Shown here one piece after another: positions 57,961-64,000 of a stretch of 64,000 nt of DNA. The notes under the pieces were generated by a model, which had not been told where the DNA came from, did no database searches, and was given only the letters and a program-made list of their open reading frames with translations. Both the position numbers and the translations under genes were made by a program. How positions within the stretch are numbered: position 1 is the stretch's first letter; each line of letters starts with the position of its first letter. This DNA comes from Actinophytocola sp. (GTDB lineage Bacteria; Actinomycetota; Actinomycetes; Mycobacteriales; Pseudonocardiaceae): contig WHUB01000013.1 of assembly GCA_009377395.1 (NCBI GenBank), forward strand, positions 1-64,000, in the 5' to 3' direction.

Positions 57961-59193
57961 CTAACAAGCGAGGTCGGCCAGCACGCTCGCCAGCGCGTCG
58001 GTGCCCGCCAGGCAGTCCACGTCCTCGGCATGTTCCTCGGGCGAGTGGGAGACGCCGGTCGGGTTCCGCACGAACAGCATCGCGGTAGGGACACCGGCCG
58101 TGGCCAGGACCCCGGCGTCGTGGCCCGCCGCCGTCGGCAGCAACGGCGCCCGGTCGAGCAGCGTGGCGATGCCGTCCCGCAGCGCCGGGTCGAAGGTCGT
58201 CACCGGGGTGTAGGACTCCGAGGTGACCGCGACGCCGACGCGGTCGGCCTCACCGGAGGCGGTCGCGGCGGCGCCGATGTCGGCGACGAGGTCGTCCAGC
58301 GTGGCCTCGTCCCGCGCGCGGGCGTCGAGCCAGCCGGTGACCGCGGACGGGATCGCGTTGGTGCCGTTGGGGTCGATCAGCACCCGGCCGAAGGTGGCCC
58401 GCGCGTCGCGGCTCGCCGCCGCGGTGCGTGCCGCGAGCACCGTGCCCGCGAAGGCCTGCATCGGGTCGCGGCGGTCCTGCGGCAGCGTGGTGCCCGCGTG
58501 GTTGGCCTCGCCGGTGAAGTCGAACCGCCAGCGGCCGTGCGGCCAGATCGACGTGGCGACGCCGACCGATCGGTCGAGATCGACCAGCCCTCGTCCCTGT
58601 TCGACGTGCAGCTCGACGAACGTGCCGATGCGCGCGAGCGACTCGTCGTCCCGGCCGAGCGCGCCGTGGTCGACGCCCGCCTTGGTCAACGTCTCGGCGA
58701 GGGTGAGGCCGTCGTCGTCGCGCAGCGCGAGCGCGCGCTCGCGGCCCAGCTCGCCGGTCATCAGCCGTGATCCGATACAGGCGACGCCGAACCGGGCGCC
58801 CTCCTCGTCGCTGAAGGCGACGACGGCGATCGGCCGGGACGGCCGCACGCCGCGCAGCCGCAGCAGATCGATGGCCGCGAACGCGGAGACGATCCCGAGC
58901 GGGCCGTCGTAGGCACCGCCGTCCGGCACGGAGTCGAGGTGGCTGCCGGTCACGATCGCGCCGGGACCGGGCGAGCCCCACCATGCCCACAGGTTGCCGT
59001 TGCGGTCCCGCTCCACGTCGAGGCCCCGTGACTCCGCCTGGCCGCGGAACCACTCCCGGCACTGCATGTCGGCGTCCTGCCAGGCGAAACGCCGGTAGCC
59101 GCCGGTCGCGCCGTTCCGGCCGATCGGCAGCAGCGACGTCCACAACGAGTCGAAGCTCGATGCCCCCGGGTCCGACTGCGCCGGGACGTTCAC
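57961..59193 (-). CDS. M20-family amidohydrolase (allantoate / N-carbamoyl-L-amino-acid hydrolase type)
   Basis: Binuclear-metal amidase. Metal ligands: TGSHLDSVPDGG (His, Asp), YDGPLGI (Asp), FSDEEGARFG (Glu-Glu), ELHVEQG (His), and the dimer/substrate His in NHAGTTLP; a distal His in AGHDAGVLA completes the set. GTG 59193 with AAGG 8 nt upstream gives 410 aa; the open frame before it overlaps lacI. 64 nt downstream of lacI and 30 nt upstream of hemL. Allantoate amidohydrolase-like enzymes also appear in actinobacterial hut clusters, so an N-carbamoyl- or N-formyl-glutamate substrate is plausible. Confidence 0.87.
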   Translation of the reverse strand: MNVPAQSDPGASSFDSLWTSLLPIGRNGATGGYRRFAWQDADMQCREWFRGQAESRGLDVERDRNGNLWAWWGSPGPGAIVTGSHLDSVPDGGAYDGPLGIVSAFAAIDLLRLRGVRPSRPIAVVAFSDEEGARFGVACIGSRLMTGELGRERALALRDDDGLTLAETLTKAGVDHGALGRDDESLARIGTFVELHVEQGRGLVDLDRSVGVATSIWPHGRWRFDFTGEANHAGTTLPQDRRDPMQAFAGTVLAARTAAASRDARATFGRVLIDPNGTNAIPSAVTGWLDARARDEATLDDLVADIGAAATASGEADRVGVAVTSESYTPVTTFDPALRDGIATLLDRAPLLPTAAGHDAGVLATAGVPTAMLFVRNPTGVSHSPEEHAEDVDCLAGTDALASVLADLAC

Positions 59194-59219
59194 GCGCTCA
59201 CCTTCCCCCACCGATGAAT

Positions 59220-59230
59220 TGAAACTTTCA
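59220..59230. promoter_or_regulatory. Palindrome TGAAACTTTCA before the M20 gene
   Basis: 5-bp arms TGAAA/TTTCA around C, 27 nt upstream of the M20 start. GAAA-n-TTTC palindromes are common targets of RpiR-type regulators, one of which is encoded at 61981. Confidence 0.4.
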
Positions 59231-59231
59231 T

Positions 59232-59256
59232 AAGTCTGCTGTCGTGAATCAGACTT
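59232..59256 (-). terminator. Short hairpin directly after lacI
   Basis: AAGTCTG and CAGACTT with an 11-nt loop, 1 nt after the lacI stop in its direction. It could be a weak terminator or an extra operator for the M20 gene. Confidence 0.4.
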
Positions 59257-59257
59257 G

Positions 59258-60271
59258 TCAAGCTGGCGGCGGCCCGACCGAACCGCGCGGCCTCGACTCC
59301 GGGGTGAGCACCTTGCGCCGCCTGCGCTTCCCGGTGTCGATGGCGGCGACGACACGCTCCACAACGGACTCGACCAGGGCGAAGACGTCCCAGTGGAAGG
59401 TCGACAGCGGCGGAGTGAGCAGCCGGGACACCGGGTGGTCGTCGTAGCCGAGCACCGAGACGTCGGCCGGGATCGCGAGGCCCAGCTCGCTCGCGGCGGC
59501 ATAGACGCCGTAGGCCATGGAGTCGGCGAAGCAGAACATCGCGGTCGGGCGGTGATCGACGTCGAGCGCCTTGCGGGCGACGGCGGCGGCGCCGTCGAGG
59601 TCGTGCGGGCACGGCAGCAGCCGCACGCTCAGCCCCAGCTCGGACGCGACGCGCTGCACGATCTCGGCGGCGGGCCGGTCCGGCGTGGACGGCAGGCCCG
59701 GGGTGAGCACGACGACGTCGCGATGGCCGGCCGATGCCAGCGTGCGCAGCGCCTCGGTGACGCCGACGACGTTGTCGAACACCACCTCGGCCACCGTCGC
59801 GGCGCCGGGCAGGCTGTCGCTGATCGAGAGCAGTACGACCCGCCTCGCCACCTCGGCCCAGTGCCGGGATCGCGGGTCGACCGGGATCGTGACGATGGCG
59901 TCGACCCGCTGGTCGACGAGCCGCTTGGCGAGCGCTTCCTCCCGCTCGGGGTCGCCGGCCGAGTCGACGATGAGCGCGTGCCGCCCGGCTTCGAGCAGGC
60001 TCCTGCCGAGCGCTCCGGTGATCGCCTGCTGCCACAGGTCTTCGAGCGAGCTGGCGATGACCCCGACGGTGCCAGTCCGCCCGCTGGCCAGCGCCCTGGC
60101 GATGGGGTCGACCTCGTAGCCGAGCCGCCGCGCCGCGGCCCGCACCCGCTGCTGCGTCTCCTCCGGCACCTGGATACCGCGCAGCGCGTAGGACACCGCT
60201 GCCGTGGACAGGCCCGTCTCGGCGGCGATGTCCTTCAGCGTCGGGCGCTTGCGGTGCTCCGGCACCAGCAC
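59258..60271 (-). CDS. LacI-family transcriptional regulator
   Basis: HTH at about residues 10-32 (PTLKDIAAETGLSTAAVSYA) with hinge helix (DPIARALASGRTGTVGVI); periplasmic-binding-like effector domain to the end (GYDDHPVSRLLTPPLSTFHWD). 337 aa. GTG start with GGGGG upstream. Divergent from the amidohydrolase-dioxygenase pair, with three operator-like sites between, so it likely controls itself and that pair. Confidence 0.92.
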   Translation of the reverse strand: MLVPEHRKRPTLKDIAAETGLSTAAVSYALRGIQVPEETQQRVRAAARRLGYEVDPIARALASGRTGTVGVIASSLEDLWQQAITGALGRSLLEAGRHALIVDSAGDPEREEALAKRLVDQRVDAIVTIPVDPRSRHWAEVARRVVLLSISDSLPGAATVAEVVFDNVVGVTEALRTLASAGHRDVVVLTPGLPSTPDRPAAEIVQRVASELGLSVRLLPCPHDLDGAAAVARKALDVDHRPTAMFCFADSMAYGVYAAASELGLAIPADVSVLGYDDHPVSRLLTPPLSTFHWDVFALVESVVERVVAAIDTGKRRRRKVLTPESRPRGSVGPPPA

Positions 60272-60298
60272 AGATTACCCCCTTGACACCCGCTTCGG

Positions 60299-60336
60299 TG
60301 AAGCGCTTCAATTAAGCGGTTCAGTGAATCGGTTAA
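60299..60336. promoter_or_regulatory. Three tandem LacI-type operators
   Basis: TGAAGCGCTTCA (60299-60310, perfect palindrome), TTAAGCGGTTCA (60312-60323) and TGAATCGGTTAA (60325-60336) follow the pattern TGAAnCGnTTCA with at most one mismatch and repeat every 13 bp. The central CG is the LacI hallmark. TTGACA at 60283-60288 is a candidate -35 on the plus strand whose -10 would lie in the first operator. Confidence 0.8.
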
Positions 60337-60459
60337 CCTGTCGGACTATTCACCAAGTGAGCTGGCGGGACCCGGCCCGTCGGGGCGGGTGAGGCTCGCT
60401 GCGGCCAGCGCACGCCAAGGTGAATAGGGCCGACTTTTCGAATGACACGGAGGTGTGCG

Positions 60460-61407
60460 GTGGCTCAGCCCGCGGTGGTCGACGTGCACCAGCACGTGTG
60501 GCCGGAGCGGTTCGTCGAGGCCCTGCGCGCCCGCGTGCGACCACCCCGGCTCGCCGGCTGGACACTGCTGCTGACCGGCGAGCCGCCGTACGACGTGGCG
60601 CCGGACGACCACGACACGGCGAAGCGGGCCGCGCGCGAGGCCGACGGCGGCGCCGACCTGGCGCTGGTGTCGTTGTCCAGCCCGCTCGGCATCGAATGGC
60701 TCCCGCCGGACGACGCGGCGCCACTGCTCGACGCCTGGCACCGGGGCGCGGTCGAGCTGCCCCGCCCGTTCCGCCCGTGGGCCGCCGCGAACGTCCTCGA
60801 CCCGGCGACCACGCCGCTGAAGGACGCGCTCGACCTCGGCTGTGTCGGGTTGCAGCTCCCGGCCGACGCGATGGCCACACCCGCCGCGCTCGACCACGTC
60901 GCGCCGCTGCTCGCGCTCTGCGAAGAGCGGTCCCGGCCGGTGCTGGTACATCCTGGCCCCGCGGCCGTGGACGCCTCGGCGGCACTGCCGGGCTGGTGGG
61001 TTCCGGTCGTCGACTACGTCGCCCAGCTCCAGGCCGCCTGGTGGGCATGGCACGCCGCCGGGCGGACGCTGTTTCCCCGGCTGCGCATCTGCTTCGCCGC
61101 CTGCGCCGGGCTCGCTCCCGTCCACCACGAGCGGCTGGTCGCCCGGGGCGGCCGGTTCTCCCGCATCGACCCGGACGTCTTCGTCGACACCTCGTCGTAC
61201 GGGCCGAGAGCACTGGACGCGGTCATCCGCGTGCTCGGCATCGACCCGATCGTCTTCGGCAGCGACCGGCCCTACGCCGAGCCCACCGACCCGGACCTGG
61301 GCGACGCCGCCACCCACGCCATCCGATGCGCCAATCCGCAACGACTCCTGGAAGGAGATTCCCGTGGCCATGCCGTCACCCGCGCAGGAAACCATCCCCG
61401 CACGTGA
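60460..61407 (+). CDS. Metal-dependent amidohydrolase (amidohydrolase_2)
   Basis: TIM-barrel hydrolase: metal motif VVDVHQHVWPERF (D-x-H-x-H), VLVHPGPAA, FGSDRPYAEPTDP (catalytic Asp), and ANPQRLLE near the end. GTG 60460 has GGAGG 6 nt upstream and gives 315 aa; an ATG six codons earlier is rejected. Its last 44 nt overlap the following dioxygenase gene. Substrate unknown; the LacI operators upstream suggest induction by a catabolite. Confidence 0.85.
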   Translation: MAQPAVVDVHQHVWPERFVEALRARVRPPRLAGWTLLLTGEPPYDVAPDDHDTAKRAAREADGGADLALVSLSSPLGIEWLPPDDAAPLLDAWHRGAVELPRPFRPWAAANVLDPATTPLKDALDLGCVGLQLPADAMATPAALDHVAPLLALCEERSRPVLVHPGPAAVDASAALPGWWVPVVDYVAQLQAAWWAWHAAGRTLFPRLRICFAACAGLAPVHHERLVARGGRFSRIDPDVFVDTSSYGPRALDAVIRVLGIDPIVFGSDRPYAEPTDPDLGDAATHAIRCANPQRLLEGDSRGHAVTRAGNHPRT

Positions 61408-61930
61408 CGCCGTCCCGGTGGCCGAGGTCGCCGGCGAGCTGTCGCCCGGCGACCTGCCCGGCCGCGAACTGAGCACGCACGAGCTGCGCGCGCTCGCCGC
61501 GGCCATCGCGGCCCGGCCGGACTCGTGGCACGCCGAGCTCGCCTTCGACGACGACGAGCGTCACTTCGTCTCACTGCACCGGGACGCCCACGTCGACGTG
61601 TGGCTGGTGTGCTGGACACCGGAGAACGACACCGGCTGGCACGACCACGACATCTCCTCCGGCGCCGTCGCGGTGGCGCGCGGCGCGCTGGTCGAGCACA
61701 ACCTCGCCGTGGCCGGGACCGGGGTGCGGACCGACGTCGAGGCGGGCCGCGTCTTCTGCTTCGGCCCCGACCACATCCACCGCCTGACCGGCCGCGACCA
61801 CGGCACCGTGTCCGTCCACGCCTACTCGCCGCCGCTGTGGCGGATGGGCCAGTACGCCGTGACCCGGAGCGGCGTGCTGCGGCGGGTGTCGGTGTCCTAC
61901 GCCGACGAACTGCGCCCGATCGACGGGTAG
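61364..61930 (+). CDS. Cysteine-dioxygenase-like cupin (thiol dioxygenase)
   Basis: Mononuclear Fe(II) cupin: TGWHDHDISSGAVAVARG carries two His ligands and GPDHIHRLTG the third, with SVHAYSPPLWRMGQY typical of the CDO family. Adds O2 to a thiol sulfur (cysteine to cysteine sulfinate in characterised members). GTG 61364 has AAGGAG 6 nt upstream; 188 aa. It begins inside the amidohydrolase gene (44-nt overlap), so the two must be expressed together. Another small thiol could be the true substrate. Confidence 0.87.
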   Translation: MAMPSPAQETIPARDAVPVAEVAGELSPGDLPGRELSTHELRALAAAIAARPDSWHAELAFDDDERHFVSLHRDAHVDVWLVCWTPENDTGWHDHDISSGAVAVARGALVEHNLAVAGTGVRTDVEAGRVFCFGPDHIHRLTGRDHGTVSVHAYSPPLWRMGQYAVTRSGVLRRVSVSYADELRPIDG

Positions 61931-61980
61931 CCGGCTCGGCTGATCCTCTTCTCGGGCCGGGATGCTGCATACTGTCATTC

Positions 61981-62844
61981 ATGACCGCGGCCGATGACTC
62001 GATGCCAGGCAGCCTGGACGAAGGTCTGCTCGGGCTGCTGGAGGGGCGTCATCTGTCGCCCGCGCAACGTCGCATCGCGCAGTACATGCTCGACAACCTG
62101 CCTGAGTCGGTCTTCCTGTCCAGTGTGGAGCTGGCCGAGCGCGCCGGGGTGAGCCAGCCGTCCGTGACGAGGTTCGCGACCGCGCTCGGTTTCAGCGGCT
62201 ACCCGGATCTGCGCAAGAAGTTGCAGCCGCTCGCGGTGCGGTCGAACGGCCGCGAGCCGCAGCCGGACGGCAACGAGTTCCAGGCCGCCATCGACACCGA
62301 CATCCGGCGGCTCGAGTCGCTGCGCGCCGAGCTGGCCAACACCGACACCCTGATGCGGGTGGGGCGCTCGCTCGCCGGGTCGGTCCCGCTGCCGCTGCTC
62401 GGCCTGCGCATCTCGTCGTCGATCGCGCAGTCCTTCGGCTACCGCGCCAAGCGGGTGCACCCGGACGTCCGGGTCATCACCCGGGGCGAGGTGGTCTTCG
62501 ACGAGCTGCTCCGGGCGAAGCAGTCGGGGGCGAGCTGGCTGCTCGCGTTCGTGCTGCCGCGCTACCCGGTCGCGGCGGTCGAGGCGCTGGACTACGCCAA
62601 GAGCATCGGACTGCACTGCGCGATCATCACCGACCGCCCGCTGGTGCCGTTCGCGCACTACGCCGACGAGCTGCTCACCTCGGGCGTCAACGACCGGTTC
62701 GTGTTCGACTCGCACGCCTCCCCGCTGATGCTGTCGATGCTCGTGCTCAAGGCGCTCGTCGACGCGAAGCCGCAACGCGCGCAGCGGCGGCTGGAGGAGT
62801 TCGAGCGGATGGTGCGGTCGGCCAAGATCTTCGTGCCCGAGTAG
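61981..62844 (+). CDS. RpiR-family transcriptional regulator
   Basis: N-terminal HTH_6 domain (LSPAQRRIAQYMLDNLPESV, then LAERAGVSQPSVTRFATALGF) and C-terminal SIS domain (ISSSIAQSFGYRAKRVHPD), which lacks the clear sugar-phosphate Ser/Thr loop of classical members. 287 aa. The upstream gap is 50 bp; CATACTGTCATTC just before the ATG could be a -10 for a nearly leaderless mRNA. Convergent with the lyase gene (4-nt gap). Confidence 0.9.
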   Translation: MTAADDSMPGSLDEGLLGLLEGRHLSPAQRRIAQYMLDNLPESVFLSSVELAERAGVSQPSVTRFATALGFSGYPDLRKKLQPLAVRSNGREPQPDGNEFQAAIDTDIRRLESLRAELANTDTLMRVGRSLAGSVPLPLLGLRISSSIAQSFGYRAKRVHPDVRVITRGEVVFDELLRAKQSGASWLLAFVLPRYPVAAVEALDYAKSIGLHCAIITDRPLVPFAHYADELLTSGVNDRFVFDSHASPLMLSMLVLKALVDAKPQRAQRRLEEFERMVRSAKIFVPE

Positions 62845-62848
62845 CGGC

Positions 62849-64000
62849 CTACGGCGCGAGCCGGTCCAGCAGCGCGCCCGCGATCTCGACGTCCTGGCCC
62901 AGCGGCCGGTCCTCATTGTCCGGCGGCAGCGCCGACGCGGCCAGCTCGAACGCCGCCCGCACCGGGATGTCGGGCAGCTCGGCCGCCCGCATCCGCAGCG
63001 CCCGGACCGCCGCGACCAGCTCGCAGCCGAGGATGATCCGGTACGCGTCCGCCGTGTCGCCCAGCTCCTGCGCCGCATGGCTGGCGAAGCTGGCGTGGTC
63101 CTCCATGCCCCGGGAGATGACGACCGTGCCGGTGGTCAACGGCGTCAGGGCCGACCGCAGCTTGGCGAGCGCGTCGTGCGCGACGTACTCCAGGATCATG
63201 ATCCCGGAGCTGCCCGCCGGTCCCGCCGCGAGGAAGGCGGGCTGCCCGGTGAACTCCGGCTCGACGAGGTCGCCGAGCCGGGCGACCGAGAGCTGGGCGG
63301 TCTGGTGGGCGGCGACCCTGGCGTGGTCGAGGCTCAGCGCCAGCGCCGCCAGGTGGAAGTTCCCGTGATGGAAGACGTCTTGCGCGGGCAGCGACACCAG
63401 CGGGTTCTCCGCGGCGGCGTTGATCTCGACGGTGAGCACCCGTGCCAGCGAGCTCATCGCGTCGAGGGCGGGACCGTGCACCTGGGGGAACGCCCGCAGC
63501 CCGAACGGATCCTGCAACCTGCCCGGCGCGGGGACGGCGCCGCCGTCGATGCCGAGCAGCCCGCGCATCGTGGCTGCGCAGGTGAGCTGGCCGGGATGCG
63601 GCCGGGCGGCGTGGACCTCGGGCGCGTACGCCTCCCAGGAGCCGCCCAGCGCGAGGAACGACAGCGCCGTGACGACCTGCGTGATGTCGATCAGCCGGGC
63701 CAGCTCGACGTACCCGAGCACGGCCTCCGCGACGGTCAGCGCGTTGCTGCTGATGAAGGCCAGCGCGTCGCCGCTGTCGAACGCCACCGGGGCGACCTGC
63801 CCGCTGCGCCACGGCTGCGCGCCGGTGAGCGTCAGCGCGGTCCCGGCGAGCGCGGCGAGGTCGCCGGTGCCGACCGCGCCGTAGCGGTGCACGGCGGGCA
63901 CCGCGCCCGCGACGAGCGACTCGCACAGCGCGTCGACGACGAGGGGTGAGACGCCGGAGCCGCCCGCGCAGAGCTGGTTGAGCCGCACGATGAGCATCGC
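62849..64000 (-). CDS. Aromatic amino acid (histidine) ammonia-lyase-like protein, 5' end outside window
   Basis: Fold of HAL/PAL lyases: QDPFGLRAFPQVHGP, FHHGNFHLAAL and SRGMEDHASF correspond to canonical active-site segments (QDxYSLR, GGNFH, QEDHVS). In canonical enzymes Ala-Ser-Gly inside GSVGASGDLAPL cyclises to the MIO cofactor; here the segment reads YGAVGTGDLAALAG, one residue shorter before GDL and with Thr in place of Ser. Roughly 90-110 N-terminal residues lie beyond the edge. A standard MIO-dependent HAL is therefore doubtful. Neighbours are a thiol dioxygenase, amidohydrolases and RpiR. Confidence 0.85.
   Translation of the reverse strand, partial: AMLIVRLNQLCAGGSGVSPLVVDALCESLVAGAVPAVHRYGAVGTGDLAALAGTALTLTGAQPWRSGQVAPVAFDSGDALAFISSNALTVAEAVLGYVELARLIDITQVVTALSFLALGGSWEAYAPEVHAARPHPGQLTCAATMRGLLGIDGGAVPAPGRLQDPFGLRAFPQVHGPALDAMSSLARVLTVEINAAAENPLVSLPAQDVFHHGNFHLAALALSLDHARVAAHQTAQLSVARLGDLVEPEFTGQPAFLAAGPAGSSGIMILEYVAHDALAKLRSALTPLTTGTVVISRGMEDHASFASHAAQELGDTADAYRIILGCELVAAVRALRMRAAELPDIPVRAAFELAASALPPDNEDRPLGQDVEIAGALLDRLAP

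Overview
The window is very GC-rich, with almost every third codon position G or C, many GTG starts, and chains of genes overlapping by 4 nt. Gene content (KorAB, BldC, actinobacterial complex I, MenJ-type reductase, DUF4229 and DUF3592 proteins, an ESX-type MinD-like ATPase) points to a filamentous or related actinobacterium. I favour the Pseudonocardiaceae (Amycolatopsis-like), but that is inference from gene order and not a measured placement. No rRNA, tRNA, CRISPR array, insertion sequence or prophage was found.

Region 1 (1-16.5 kb), mixed metabolism: yajQ-rmlA coupled by overlap; htpX; a secreted S15/CocE-type hydrolase; a LysR regulator; a cytosolic sulfatase in one operon with an orphan glycine-betaine/choline-type binding lipoprotein, divergent from an IclR regulator; an amidohydrolase-Rieske-ferredoxin operon behind a 13-bp inverted-repeat operator; a DDAH-like amidinotransferase divergent from Lrp/AsnC; a crotonase-fold protein; and korAB (2-oxoglutarate:ferredoxin oxidoreductase) downstream of a KstR-like palindrome.

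Region 2 (16.5-49 kb), respiratory chain: the complete nuoA-nuoN operon (leftward), followed by a polyprenyl diphosphate synthase and a membrane-anchored proline-rich protein. Two Rex-type operators lie directly upstream of nuoA. Next come menaquinone genes menJ, menG, menD, menB, menE and menA, interleaved with an M28 peptidase, a DUF3592 protein, a VapBC toxin-antitoxin pair, glmS, a Cds1-like PLP enzyme and small conserved proteins. Complex I feeds electrons to menaquinone, whose ring, prenyl tail, methylation and tail saturation are encoded around it.

Region 3 (49-58 kb), development and cytochrome c biogenesis: bldC; a 59-residue membrane protein sandwiched between two large inverted palindromes; a MinD-like ATPase; a Uma2 protein; then one leftward operon hemL-phosphatase-resA-ccdA-resB-ccsB that links haem synthesis to System II cytochrome c maturation.

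Region 4 (58-64 kb), a catabolic island: an M20 amidohydrolase (allantoate/N-carbamoyl-amino-acid type), a LacI regulator with three tandem operators, an amidohydrolase, a thiol-dioxygenase cupin, an RpiR regulator, and a histidine-ammonia-lyase-like protein whose MIO-forming Ala-Ser-Gly triad is altered. This last group is the best candidate for an undescribed system; breakdown of a sulfur-containing imidazole such as ergothioneine is one hypothesis.
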